Shown: positions 25,748 to 34,366 of the stretch, piece after piece | How positions within the stretch are numbered: the first letter of the stretch is position 1 | How the letters are laid out: every line of letters begins with the position of its first letter | NCBI RefSeq assembly: GCF_034355335.1 | Contig: NZ_CP136422.1 | Location: 4,560,501-4,624,500 of the forward strand | Direction of reading: 5' to 3' | DNA length: 64,000 nucleotides | From: Blautia coccoides | Lineage (GTDB): Bacteria > Bacillota > Clostridia > Lachnospirales > Lachnospiraceae | The notes under the pieces: model-generated | The model's input: only the letters and a program-made list of their open reading frames with translations | Database searches by the model: none | What the model was told of the DNA's origin: nothing | Made by a program: the position numbers and the translations under genes

Positions 25748-26435
25748 TCTTATAGCCCACTCCCCTTATGGTTTTTATGTAGCGTGGATTTTTGGGGTTG
25801 TCTTCTATTTTATCCCTGAGATTAGAAATATGAACCATGATCGTGTTGTCATCGCTCTCAAAATATTCTCCGCTGGTACTCTCATAAATCTGTACCTTGG
25901 TATAGATCATACCCGGCTTTTTCATGAGAAGTGCCAGAATTTTGTACTCCATAGGCGTCAGAAGAACCTCCTCGCCCTTTTTCTTCAGCACAAGCGTCTG
26001 GGTATCCAGACTCAGATCTCCCACTTTCAGGATATAGGATTCCCCCTGTTTCGGCTTCTCAGCATTTAGCTGATAAAAGCGCCTGAGATTGGAATTCACT
26101 CTCGCCACGATCTCCAGAGGGTCAAAAGGCTTTGCCATGTAATCGTCTGCCCCCAGATTCAGTCCCAGGATCTTATCATTGCTCTTATCCCTTGCGGAGA
26201 GGATCAGGATCGGTATATTGCTGATCTCCCGAATGCGCCGGGTAAGTTCATATCCGTCCATTCTGGGCATCATAATGTCAAGAACCGCCAGACTGATATC
26301 TTCCCGCTCTATTATCTTCAGCGCCTCCACTCCATTGCCCGCCCAAAAGACACGGTAGCCCTCATTTTCAAGATAGAGTCTTAAAAGCTCCGCAATGTCC
26401 TGTTCATCCTCGGCGATCAAAATTTTGTAATTCAT
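25734..26435 (-). CDS. OmpR-family response regulator
   Basis: 233 aa. Receiver domain with IAEDEQDI, phospho-acceptor Asp53 in [10 protein letters not shown], and [17 protein letters not shown]. Winged-helix domain with [17 protein letters not shown] and [32 protein letters not shown]. It is the cognate regulator of the overlapping kinase. The pair sits between rpsR and gdpP, where many relatives have no such genes, so it may be an insertion. Confidence 0.93.
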   Translation of the reverse strand: [233 protein letters not shown]

Positions 26436-26546
26436 GTACCTGCCTCACTTTCCTTGGTATAACCGAACTCATCCGATGTGCCCATTATAACACGTTTTGG
26501 GTAGTGATGAAACCCAAAAGAGTCTGCTTCCCGGATAACAAAATAA

Positions 26547-26569
26547 CGCCGCTGCATAACGCAGCGGCG
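26547..26569 (-). terminator. Terminator of the rpsF-ssb-rpsR operon
   Basis: Perfect 9-bp stem CGCCGCTGC/GCAGCGGCG with a 5-nt loop; TTATTTTGTTAT follows on the minus strand. It lies 28 bp after rpsR. Confidence 0.88.
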
Positions 26570-26597
26570 CTTGGTATACGATAGTTCTGCCTGCAGA

Positions 26598-26861
26598 TTA
26601 GTCCTGAACATAAGGCATGATTGCCAGATGTCTTGCTCTTTTGATCTCTACAGTCAAAGCTCTCTGATGTTTCGCACAGTTTCCTGTGATTCTTCTCGGA
26701 AGGATTTTTCCTCTCTCAGAGACATATCTTTTTAATTTATTTGCATCTTTGTAGCTGATTTCGTTATTTTCTTTTCCACAGAATACGCAAACTTTTTTTC
26801 TTCTGCGTCCGCCTCTTCTCTTCATCGGAGAATCCGGTCTGTTACCTTTTTCGTAAGCCAT
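26598..26861 (-). CDS. rpsR: 30S ribosomal protein S18
   Basis: 87 aa with the conserved core [20 protein letters not shown] and [22 protein letters not shown]. The N terminus holds Cys residues in VCVFCGKEN that resemble the zinc-binding (C+) form. Third gene of the rpsF-ssb-rpsR operon, 34 bp after ssb. Confidence 0.97.
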   Translation of the reverse strand: MAYEKGNRPDSPMKRRGGRRRKKVCVFCGKENNEISYKDANKLKRYVSERGKILPRRITGNCAKHQRALTVEIKRARHLAIMPYVQD

Positions 26862-26895
26862 GATCTTTTACCTCCTAATAAAATTCCGCTCCTTA

Positions 26896-27360
26896 TCAGT
26901 TGAACGGTAATTCTTCGTCAATTCCGTCCGGAATATTCATAAATCCATCTGCAGAGGATGCTGCACCAGGTGTCGGTGAAGGCATTCCCATGCCATGCAT
27001 TCCCTGTCCGCCAGCCTGTCCCACATGGCTGTCGCTGACTGCTTTGCTCTCGGCGAATTCCTGATCCTCAACCACAACATCTGTGGTATAGACTTTTACG
27101 CCGTCTTTGTTCACATAGCTGCCTGTCTGGATCCTGCCGCTGACAGCGATCTTGATACCCTGACGAAAATATTTTTCTGCAAATTCAGCCTGTCTTCCAA
27201 AAGCAACGCATCCGATAAAGTCTGCTGTAGCTTCCCCGTCTCTCTTGAAACGGCGGTCAACGGCTATTGTATATCTGGCAATTGCCATAGAGTTTTCTCC
27301 TGCGGAATATCTCACCTCAGGATCTCTGGTTAAACGACCCATTAAAATTACTTTGTTCAT
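26896..27360 (-). CDS. ssb: Single-stranded DNA-binding protein
   Basis: 154 aa: OB fold starting MNKVILMGRLTRDPEVRYS, a Gly/Met/Pro-rich linker, and the acidic C-terminal tip DEELPFN that recruits replication and repair partners. It lies between rpsF and rpsR as in most Firmicutes, but is separated from rpsF by an unusually long 149-bp gap. Confidence 0.96.
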   Translation of the reverse strand: MNKVILMGRLTRDPEVRYSAGENSMAIARYTIAVDRRFKRDGEATADFIGCVAFGRQAEFAEKYFRQGIKIAVSGRIQTGSYVNKDGVKVYTTDVVVEDQEFAESKAVSDSHVGQAGGQGMHGMGMPSPTPGAASSADGFMNIPDGIDEELPFN

Positions 27361-27417
27361 ATCTCTACCTCATCATTTCTTACCTTGCACATAGTATCGG
27401 GAATTAGAAACTCACTT

Positions 27418-27450
27418 ATAACTATTCAACAGGTCTGCGCATTTTCTGCG
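27418..27450. repeat. Dispersed repeat, partial copy C
   Basis: ATAACTATTCAACAGGTCTG followed by CGCATTTTC matches the left ~30 bp of copy B (30949 onward) with few changes. No right end is found. It lies in the rpsF-ssb gap and probably explains that gap's length. Confidence 0.5.
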
Positions 27451-27509
27451 CCGACCGTAAGAAAATTTCATAATTCCAATGGATCCGCGTTTTGTGCCTT
27501 CAGAAAGAA

Positions 27510-27797
27510 TTAAGCGTCTTTCCTAACAACTAAATATCTTAATACATTGTCCATGATGCGAACGTGGCGTTCTACTTCTGCAGGGCAAGCTGCATCAGAT
27601 TCAAACTGGATGAAGTAGTAGTATCCTTCGCGCATTTTCTGGATTTCGTAAGCTAATCTTTTTTTGCCCCACTCTTCTACTTCGGAAATTACTCCGTTGT
27701 AACGGGTGATGTAGCCTTTCGCTTTTTCCACAACTGCTGCACGAGCTTCATCTTCAATCTTCGCATTAACGACTAATGCCAATTCATATTTGTTCAT
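27510..27797 (-). CDS. rpsF: 30S ribosomal protein S6
   Basis: 95 aa, beginning MNKYELALVVNAKIEDEARAA, with the family's GKKRLAYEIQKMREGYYYFIQFE. First gene of the rpsF-ssb-rpsR operon. The start has an AGGAGG site. Confidence 0.97.
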   Translation of the reverse strand: MNKYELALVVNAKIEDEARAAVVEKAKGYITRYNGVISEVEEWGKKRLAYEIQKMREGYYYFIQFESDAACPAEVERHVRIMDNVLRYLVVRKDA

Positions 27798-27898
27798 GCT
27801 GTTCTACCTCCTTATGGTCTTCTGGCCCTCTGATATGCAGAGAGCAAGGATAAATAATATATCACGAGGATTAATTCTAACATATCGTTCCTGGATAT

Positions 27899-28087
27899 TC
27901 AAGCCTTTTTTTTCAAATCTTTGGTATTTTTCTCCACGATTCTCCTCGCCAGCATGATCTGATGTCCGCATCCTGTGCATTTTAATCGAAAATCAGCGCC
28001 CACCCGGAGGATTTCCCATTCCTGACTGCCGCAGGGGTGCTGCTTCTTTAATTTTACAATGTCTCCAACTTCATAATTGTATCCCAT
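27899..28087 (-). CDS. DUF951-family protein
   Basis: 62 aa from ATG at 28087 (MGYNYEVGDIVKLKKQHPCG), chosen because AAAGGA lies about 10 nt upstream; a longer frame to 28162 overlaps the Sir2 gene. CGSQEWEILRVGADFRLKCTGCGHQIML holds Cys residues that may bind metal. Function unknown; DUF951 genes are commonly near rpsF/ssb in Firmicutes. Confidence 0.88.
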   Translation of the reverse strand: MGYNYEVGDIVKLKKQHPCGSQEWEILRVGADFRLKCTGCGHQIMLARRIVEKNTKDLKKKA

Positions 28088-28118
28088 CTCCGGTTTCCTT
28101 TCTGTCTGTCTTACTGTT

Positions 28119-28844
28119 TTATTCCACGCGGATCTGTGAGAATACCTGCCCGATCGGCTCATTGATCACAAGGTCCGCCATACGGTCCCTGGGTGTGGCA
28201 TCCCGGTTGATGACCACCAGATGCTTACCGCTGAAATAATCGATCAGGGACGCTGCCGGATAGACCGCCAGGGAAGTCCCTCCGATGATCAATACCTCAG
28301 CCTCGGCAATTGCCTGCACAGCCCTGGTAATTGTCCCGTTGTCAAGACTCTCCTCATAGAGGACTACATCCGGTTTGATGATGCCGCCGCATTTTTCACA
28401 TTTTGGCACACCCTCTGCGGCCTTCATATAGGCAAAATCATAAGATGTGCAGCATTTCATACAGGAGTTGCGGTACACACTTCCGTGCAGCTCCAGCACA
28501 TTTTTGCTGCCTGCCATCTGATGAAGGTTGTCGATGTTCTGGGTGATGACAGCCTTCAGCTTTCCCGCTTTTTCAAGCTCTGCAAGTTTCAAATGCGCCG
28601 CGTTAGGTTTTGCGGTATCACAGAGCATCTTGGCTTTATAAAAGCGATAAAACTCTTCCGGTTTTCTCATAAAAAAGGTATGGCTTAAAATAGTCTCCGG
28701 CGGATAGTCCCATTGCTGGTGGTAAAGACCGTCCACACTTCTGAAGTCAGGAATCCCGCTCCCTGTGGAAACCCCTGCACCTCCGAAAAACACTATGCTG
28801 CTGCTCTCTGAAATGATCTGCTGAAGCCGCTTCGTTTCTTCCAT
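28119..28844 (-). CDS. cobB: NAD-dependent protein deacylase, Sir2 family
   Basis: Removes acyl groups from lysines using NAD. 241 aa with the NAD site GAGVSTGSGIPDFRS, TQNIDNLH, the catalytic His in VLELHGSVY, and four zinc Cys (CMKC and CEKC). GGTSLAVYPAASL and VINRD complete the Rossmann fold. Its ATG shares one base with the stop of the upstream sortase gene, so they are co-translated. The symbol follows common usage. Confidence 0.93.
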   Translation of the reverse strand: MEETKRLQQIISESSSIVFFGGAGVSTGSGIPDFRSVDGLYHQQWDYPPETILSHTFFMRKPEEFYRFYKAKMLCDTAKPNAAHLKLAELEKAGKLKAVITQNIDNLHQMAGSKNVLELHGSVYRNSCMKCCTSYDFAYMKAAEGVPKCEKCGGIIKPDVVLYEESLDNGTITRAVQAIAEAEVLIIGGTSLAVYPAASLIDYFSGKHLVVINRDATPRDRMADLVINEPIGQVFSQIRVE

Positions 28845-29647
28845 TATTTATATACCTCCGGCAGGCGCCTGGCCTGTATCACAAATCTGGTTGCATCATT
28901 TCCTGTACAGGTTGAAAGTGTTATGATCTTGTCATCCTTGGTGGGCGCTGTGCCTACCGGGAACTCTGAGGCATCCCGCATTTTATTCAGATATTGTGTA
29001 AACTGGTCATCCGGGGCACTGAAAAGTGTGTATGTGTCACCTGTTGCAGATGTTGTGTGCACCGTAAATATTTCGTAGCGGTAGCTCTTATCCGGCAGAC
29101 AGATCCACAGATAAGGGCTGGTCAGATTTTCCGGCTCGTGGAGTGTCCTGAACGTTCCGAACATAGAACCGTTTTTCATATTGTGCCCATAAATGATGGT
29201 ATTGCAGTCTTCAAAATTACTGTTGTTGGTATATTCCATAAAAATGGCGCCTGCAGCATTCTTCTGTCCCTCAAAAGTATAATGCAGGTAATGGTCATTG
29301 TCCGTTCCTTTTACTATGGGATAGCTCACGTCAAGGGCTTCCATCTGGATCCATCCCACAACGTCCGGGTTGATCTCTTTGAGACCCGCAAAGTCAATCT
29401 GAGGACCTATCAGTTCCTCTTTTTTCTCTCCCTGATCCTCTGTTTCGTCCTTTGGTTCTTCCTTTTTTCCCTCAGGTTCTTTTACATATTCCCTGATCTT
29501 GTCATATTCGTCTGTTCCTTTTTTGTATTCCAAGTAAATATTCACAAGCTGGTATGCGGAAAAAAGAAATACACATACCGCCGCAATGAGAATTATGTTC
29601 CGCAGTACGCCTCCCAAAGAAGCTTTCTTTTTGTTATTCTTACTCAT
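28844..29647 (-). CDS. srtB: Class B sortase
   Basis: Membrane transpeptidase that links surface proteins to the wall. 267 aa: N-terminal helix (about 17-37), charged linker, then the sortase barrel with His155 in IIYGHNMKNGSMFG, Cys247 in TLSTCTGN and Arg254. The TLSTC signature and spacing indicate class B. No NPQTN-type substrate is seen in the neighbouring genes. It follows the zinc-ribbon protein gene by 12 bp, suggesting a link between the two. Confidence 0.93.
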   Translation of the reverse strand: MSKNNKKKASLGGVLRNIILIAAVCVFLFSAYQLVNIYLEYKKGTDEYDKIREYVKEPEGKKEEPKDETEDQGEKKEELIGPQIDFAGLKEINPDVVGWIQMEALDVSYPIVKGTDNDHYLHYTFEGQKNAAGAIFMEYTNNSNFEDCNTIIYGHNMKNGSMFGTFRTLHEPENLTSPYLWICLPDKSYRYEIFTVHTTSATGDTYTLFSAPDDQFTQYLNKMRDASEFPVGTAPTKDDKIITLSTCTGNDATRFVIQARRLPEVYK

Positions 29648-29659
29648 GGATGTCTCCTA

Positions 29660-30904
29660 TCAACTGTAATTATCGTAAAACGCATGGTAGTCCTCAGAAA
29701 TGATCCTGGAACTGGGAACCAATTGTATAGCCAGCCCGTCTGTTGTCACTTTAGTACCCTTGGGCAGCACCGCGTTTTTATATTCTTTGGTATAGTCCGG
29801 ATAGTCGTCTCCCGGATTGGCATCCATCAAAAAGCTGAAGCTCAGTCCATACTCCTGCCCCTGCTCCTTTGGAAGTTCATAAGTCACGATGCCAAAATCA
29901 TCTGCCGCCATGACAATATCATATGTGCCTTCCGGAAAATCCTTCCCGGCTTCCATGGTATCTGTCAGGGTGATCACCTCTGTCAGCGGGTTCTCCGGAG
30001 GTGTCTCAACTGCTCCTGTCTGGGCGTTCTCTGATGCTATATGTAAATTTCCGCCACCGTTTACCAGTACAATGGCACCTGTAAACAGCCTCACGTCATC
30101 TAGCTGCTGCACCTCGTTCTCATCCTCCCCGAAATACTCGCTGAACCATACATTGCTGTCCATGTCAGCCACTTCCAGGCGCATGCCGTCACCGGCGCCT
30201 GCAATATACTGCCCCTCCGGAATGTCATATCCCACCACATAGGCACCCGCAGTCAGATCCATCTCCCAGCTCTCGCCCTCAGGAGCCAGCTCTTTTGTGG
30301 TGTACTGGTATGGGTCAAAGGTGTATTCCGGATACTCATAAGGCTGCTGATAATCATAGGGCTGCTGATAGTCAAAAGGTTCCTGGTAATCCGGATCGTT
30401 AAAGATTTTTTCTGCTGTTATGCTGCTTACCTCTGTCTTGTTGGCATAGCCGATGGACACCAGGATAATACCTGCTATAACCGCAACCGCCACTACAGTA
30501 AGCCCTGCTTTATTTCCCCCCTGCTTTCTTGTAAAAGAAGACCCTCCCAGGCTTCCCGGCCCTTTGGACATTTCCCGATAACTATTAAAATTCCCTGCAT
30601 TCCTGGTATTTTTATTATCAGGAGTATATTTTCTGGGAGATGTATTGGCTCCCTGTTCTTTCTTTGCTGTGTTCCCACTCTGGGCTGAAGAGCTGCTCCC
30701 CTGCTGCCGGGAACGGTTCAAAACCGGCCTGTTGTAAGGCTCCGTGTTGTTTTCCCCGTGCACATGGGTGAGAGGGGCACCCTCACACTGGCTGCTGTTC
30801 AGTTGGGCACGATATGCAGCATCTGTTTTATTATTATCCATACCGCATTCTGTGCAGATGCCATTTCTTAATTTCCCGCCGCATAGGATACATTTTCCCG
30901 CCAT
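29660..30904 (-). CDS. Zinc-ribbon membrane protein of unknown function
   Basis: 414 aa, no named family recognised. An N-terminal zinc ribbon (CILCGGKLRNGICTECG) is followed by a Ser/Asn/Gln-rich cytoplasmic stretch, one membrane helix (about 137-158), and a Tyr-rich repeat (YQEPFDYQQPYDYQQPYEYP). Two similar beta-rich modules follow (SWEMDLTAGAYVVGYDIPEGQY and ITLTDTMEAGKDFPEGTYDI). The paired 'aGkdiPeGtY' modules recur in Firmicute surface proteins. It is the first gene before srtB and cobB. Perhaps a zinc- or stress-responsive envelope protein; this is a guess. Confidence 0.75.
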   Translation of the reverse strand: MAGKCILCGGKLRNGICTECGMDNNKTDAAYRAQLNSSQCEGAPLTHVHGENNTEPYNRPVLNRSRQQGSSSSAQSGNTAKKEQGANTSPRKYTPDNKNTRNAGNFNSYREMSKGPGSLGGSSFTRKQGGNKAGLTVVAVAVIAGIILVSIGYANKTEVSSITAEKIFNDPDYQEPFDYQQPYDYQQPYEYPEYTFDPYQYTTKELAPEGESWEMDLTAGAYVVGYDIPEGQYIAGAGDGMRLEVADMDSNVWFSEYFGEDENEVQQLDDVRLFTGAIVLVNGGGNLHIASENAQTGAVETPPENPLTEVITLTDTMEAGKDFPEGTYDIVMAADDFGIVTYELPKEQGQEYGLSFSFLMDANPGDDYPDYTKEYKNAVLPKGTKVTTDGLAIQLVPSSRIISEDYHAFYDNYS

Positions 30905-30948
30905 CTGTTCTCCTGCCTTTCTGCTGTTGGTGTGTTGGTTGGTTCTCG

Positions 30949-31019
30949 GTAACTATTCAGCAGTTCTGCGCATTTTCCGATAGATCTTGCCCGCAGATGT
31001 GTGGATACTGAACAGTTAC
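30949..31019. repeat. Dispersed inverted-end repeat, copy B
   Basis: 71 bp bounded by GTAACTATTCAG (30949-30960) and CTGAACAGTTAC (31008-31019), inverted with a single mismatch. A run of six T follows the right end, so it could also stop plus-strand transcription. It lies between the zinc-ribbon gene and the tRNA promoter; nothing else is seen in this 250-bp gap. Confidence 0.62.
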
Positions 31020-31107
31020 GTTTTTTGTTTTATTGTATCATAGATATGAAGGAAACTGAATGTTTTTTTTGAAAACAGGCAAATGGGCGCTGCTCTTTTT
31101 TATTTTC

Positions 31108-31136
31108 TTGACATTGGTATAAAAAGGGACTATACT
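31108..31136 (+). promoter_or_regulatory. Promoter of the initiator tRNA gene
   Basis: Consensus TTGACA, a 17-nt spacer and TATACT, 20 bp before the tRNA. Confidence 0.9.
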
Positions 31137-31156
31137 GAGTATACTTAAATATGTAA

Positions 31157-31230
<74 letters not shown>

Positions 31231-31238
31231 CTCTGATC

Positions 31239-31267
31239 AAAGCCTGGAGAGAAGATTTCCCGGCTTT
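31239..31267 (+). terminator. Terminator of the tRNA gene
   Basis: AAAGCC(T)GG paired with CC(C)GGCTTT around an 11-nt loop, then ATTTTTATT. Confidence 0.75.
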
Positions 31268-31314
31268 ATTTTTATTCATCCGTCTAAAAAGTCCCGGCCT
31301 GGACCTTCCTCAGC

Positions 31315-31360
31315 CACAAAAAAGTGCAGAACCTCTGTTATTCAAAAGGTTCTGCACTTT
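31315..31360 (-). terminator. Terminator of the GH3 gene
   Basis: Perfect 14-bp stem AAAGTGCAGAACCT/AGGTTCTGCACTTT with a 12-nt loop, followed on the minus strand by further T. It lies 9 bp after the GH3 stop. Confidence 0.93.
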
Positions 31361-31368
31361 GCCTCTGT

Positions 31369-34131
31369 CTAAAATCCTCTGTCCATCTTTTCCTGCAATT
31401 CAATGGTAACGGTCTGGATCTGCATTCCGCTCTGGGCAAAATACATTCTGACATAGTTGTGGGGACCAAACAGCGGCCCTATAGTCTTTTCTATCTCTAT
31501 CCACTCTCCCTTGGTTCCGTTGATGGTCACAGTCCCCTCCAGATGGCCGTTCGCAAAAACAGATACGGGAATCTGCGCCAGTTCTCCGCTGTCCGCCTTT
31601 ACTTTCAGCCGTACTTTGTAAGAACCGAAAGTATCCAGAAGTATTCCGTATACTACACTATTGCCCTTGGAGGTGTCGATTTTTGTACCGTCCAGCACCA
31701 AGCTGCCCTGCACTTTGTGATAGGTGATATCAAAATCCACCTTATCCTCCCCTGCCATAACCTCACCAGCTTTTTTCTCCTCCTCAGACATCCTGCCCAG
31801 AGTTCTTTCCATAACCGGAGATCTCATGAGCATACGGCAGATATTCCCGGCGCATCTTAAGAGAGCACCGCGCTTAAGCGTTCCGTTTTTAAGGCTTTCC
31901 ATAAGGTTATCCTTGTTATTCAGGGAATCCTGTGTCACCATGTAGACATCGTTCTGGCTTCGCACCATGGCTGCCAGATTGTCTGTGGAAGGCCGGCCTC
32001 CCTCATCGTTTAAATCTGCCCACCAGTCTGTCATGACCATGCCTTCAAATCCCCACTCTTTCCTGAGTATTGTGGTCAGAAGGTCATAATTGCTGGCTGT
32101 CCACAGGCCGTTAATGGCACCATAGGTAGTCATGATGGAATAAGCCTTCCCCTCTTTTACCGCTATCTCAAATCCCCGGAGGTAGATTTCCCTCAGCGCC
32201 CGCTCTGACATCACAGAGTCCAAAAGTCTTCTGTGATATTCCTGATTATTCGCCGCAAAATGTTTTATGGTTCCGGTCACTCCAAAACGTGCCATGCCCT
32301 TTAACTGGGCAGATGCCATAATACCCGTGAGATATGGATCCTCTGAGAAGTATTCAAAGTTACGGCCGTTTAAGGGATTCCTGTGTATATTGATCCCAGG
32401 ACCCAAAAGTGTGTCTATGCGGTTTTTCCTAAGCTCGGCTCCCTCCATCTCGTACAGCTCTTCTGACAGCTCCGTGTCAAAGGTACAGGCCAGACAAGTG
32501 CCGTTAGGCATGGAAAAGGCAGGGGTTCCGCAGTCCATACGGATGCCGGAAGGTCCATCCGCGCAGCAGCCACAGGGAATGCCCAGCTTCTGCAGGGATT
32601 CTGTGACACCGCCGAAAGCTGCCGCTGTACCAGGCGTCACCTTGGGAGAACACATGCCCTCACCTCTGACGATACAGCAGAGGTCCTCCTCTGAGAGCTG
32701 TGCCAGAAATTCATTCAGAGATATGTCTCTGTCAAAAACCTCTCCCAGCGTAAATCCTTTATTCCCCGTATATGTAATATCCGGAAGGATCTCCTTATGT
32801 ATGCGCTCCTGCATTTTATGTGTGCGAAGAGGAGCCTCCTCCCATGCCAATGCACCGCCTTCTTTGGCCCGTATTCTCTTGAATTGCCGCACCGGTCCTG
32901 CCGCTTCTGTACAGACAGATGTGGCGATGGTCTCCGGGATATAAAAGCTCCCTGCTGCCTCTGCCCCTCTCACATCAGTGCCCACATAGATTCCATAGCT
33001 GCCGTTCTCCAGCACATAACAGGATTTAAAGCCTGCTGCTCCGCTGTCGTCATAAGAGGATATATAATAGTCTGTAACTTTCAACACAAGCTCCTGGGAT
33101 TCCCCGGGCTGCAGACATTTTGTCTTGGCAAATGCGGCAAGATTCCTGGATGGCTTGCCCAGTTTTCCCTGTGGAGGCTCCACATACATCTGTACCACTT
33201 CTTTACCCGTACAGGAACCGGCATTGGTAACCTTTACACAGACAGAGGTCTCCCCATCCAGGCGTTTTATGGGACCGCACTCTATCCGGAAGGATGTATA
33301 AGACAAACCAAATCCAAAAGGATACAGGACTTTATCTCTGGCAAAGGTTTCAAAATAGCGGTATCCCACGTATATATCTTCCGCATAGATATCAAAGTCC
33401 CCGCCTCCAAAATTTTCTGTGGACGGGTAGTCAGAGATATCACGGGCGATGGTATCCGCCAGCTTTCCGCAGGGATTCACTCTGCCTGTCAGTACATCTG
33501 CTGCACTGTGTCCGCCCTCCTGGCCTCCCTGCCAGGTGTACAGAACGGCAGAGGGATTGTATTTCTCCACCCACTTCATATCAATGATATTTCCCACATT
33601 CAGGACTACAATTGATTTTTTAAACAAACGGCACACTTTTTCCAGCATATCCTCCTCCAGATCTGTCAGAAGATAACTGCCTTTCTCTGCCGATGCATCC
33701 CGGTCCTCCCCGGCTGTACGGCCGATCACAATGACTGCCGCGTCAGACCTGGCTGCCGCCTCCTCCACCATCTTTTCATCCAGAGGCATCTCATCCTGGC
33801 TCCAAGGCTCCTGTGCCCATCCGCTTCCCTGGTCAAATGGATGTTCCATGATCCAGGAGCGGTAAACTGCCACCAGCTCTTCATCCAGAGTCAGATCCTT
33901 TTCCTCCTGCAGGGCATCCATTATGCCGATCACGTATTTTGCGTTTACCAGGCCTCCTGAGCCGGTACCGCTCTTATAATAATGATACTGGATCCTTCCA
34001 AATACGGAAATGGCCTCCTTTTTTAATGGCAGTGCCTGATTATCATTTTTAAGCAGTACAGCTCCCTCTGCTGCTGCCCGGCGGGCAAGGGCTGCGTATT
34101 TATCCCAGTCGATCACATATTTATTCTCCAC
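31369..34131 (-). CDS. Beta-glucosidase, GH3 with permuted domain order
   Basis: 920-aa cytoplasmic glycoside hydrolase (no signal peptide). The GH3 C-terminal-type sandwich and fibronectin III domain come first (LKNDNQALPLKKEAISVFG to about 390). The catalytic TIM barrel comes second, with CADGPSGIRMD, FEYFSEDPYL, GTIKHFAANNQE and the nucleophile Asp about residue 702 in GMVMTDWWAD. This swapped order is known from Ruminococcus albus and Butyrivibrio beta-glucosidases. The last ~120 residues look like an extra beta-sandwich, possibly a CBM6-like module. Start GTG with AGGAG. A divergent AraC regulator is next door and may control it. Confidence 0.92.
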   Translation of the reverse strand: MENKYVIDWDKYAALARRAAAEGAVLLKNDNQALPLKKEAISVFGRIQYHYYKSGTGSGGLVNAKYVIGIMDALQEEKDLTLDEELVAVYRSWIMEHPFDQGSGWAQEPWSQDEMPLDEKMVEEAAARSDAAVIVIGRTAGEDRDASAEKGSYLLTDLEEDMLEKVCRLFKKSIVVLNVGNIIDMKWVEKYNPSAVLYTWQGGQEGGHSAADVLTGRVNPCGKLADTIARDISDYPSTENFGGGDFDIYAEDIYVGYRYFETFARDKVLYPFGFGLSYTSFRIECGPIKRLDGETSVCVKVTNAGSCTGKEVVQMYVEPPQGKLGKPSRNLAAFAKTKCLQPGESQELVLKVTDYYISSYDDSGAAGFKSCYVLENGSYGIYVGTDVRGAEAAGSFYIPETIATSVCTEAAGPVRQFKRIRAKEGGALAWEEAPLRTHKMQERIHKEILPDITYTGNKGFTLGEVFDRDISLNEFLAQLSEEDLCCIVRGEGMCSPKVTPGTAAAFGGVTESLQKLGIPCGCCADGPSGIRMDCGTPAFSMPNGTCLACTFDTELSEELYEMEGAELRKNRIDTLLGPGINIHRNPLNGRNFEYFSEDPYLTGIMASAQLKGMARFGVTGTIKHFAANNQEYHRRLLDSVMSERALREIYLRGFEIAVKEGKAYSIMTTYGAINGLWTASNYDLLTTILRKEWGFEGMVMTDWWADLNDEGGRPSTDNLAAMVRSQNDVYMVTQDSLNNKDNLMESLKNGTLKRGALLRCAGNICRMLMRSPVMERTLGRMSEEEKKAGEVMAGEDKVDFDITYHKVQGSLVLDGTKIDTSKGNSVVYGILLDTFGSYKVRLKVKADSGELAQIPVSVFANGHLEGTVTINGTKGEWIEIEKTIGPLFGPHNYVRMYFAQSGMQIQTVTIELQEKMDRGF

Positions 34132-34300
34132 TTTACTTCTCCTGTCTACATGATTTATTTATAACATTATGGTTATATCTTTCATTCATTTTACCTGCCA
34201 ATGAGCCAAAAGACAATATGACGTTTTTGACACATATTAGGCTGATTTTGACCTCTGAAAAGCAGAATATCCTGCCCAAGCAGACTGCCTGTTTTTTTTC

Positions 34301-34329
34301 TTGTTGCGGCAAATATTCTGTGCTATGCT
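34301..34329 (+). promoter_or_regulatory. Promoter of the AraC-family gene
   Basis: TTGTTG, a 17-nt spacer and TATGCT, 38 bp before the chosen start. It lies in the 235-bp divergent gap to the GH3 gene. Confidence 0.65.
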
Positions 34330-34366
34330 TTTACCAGAATGAATGAACAGGAAAGGCGGAAAACAT

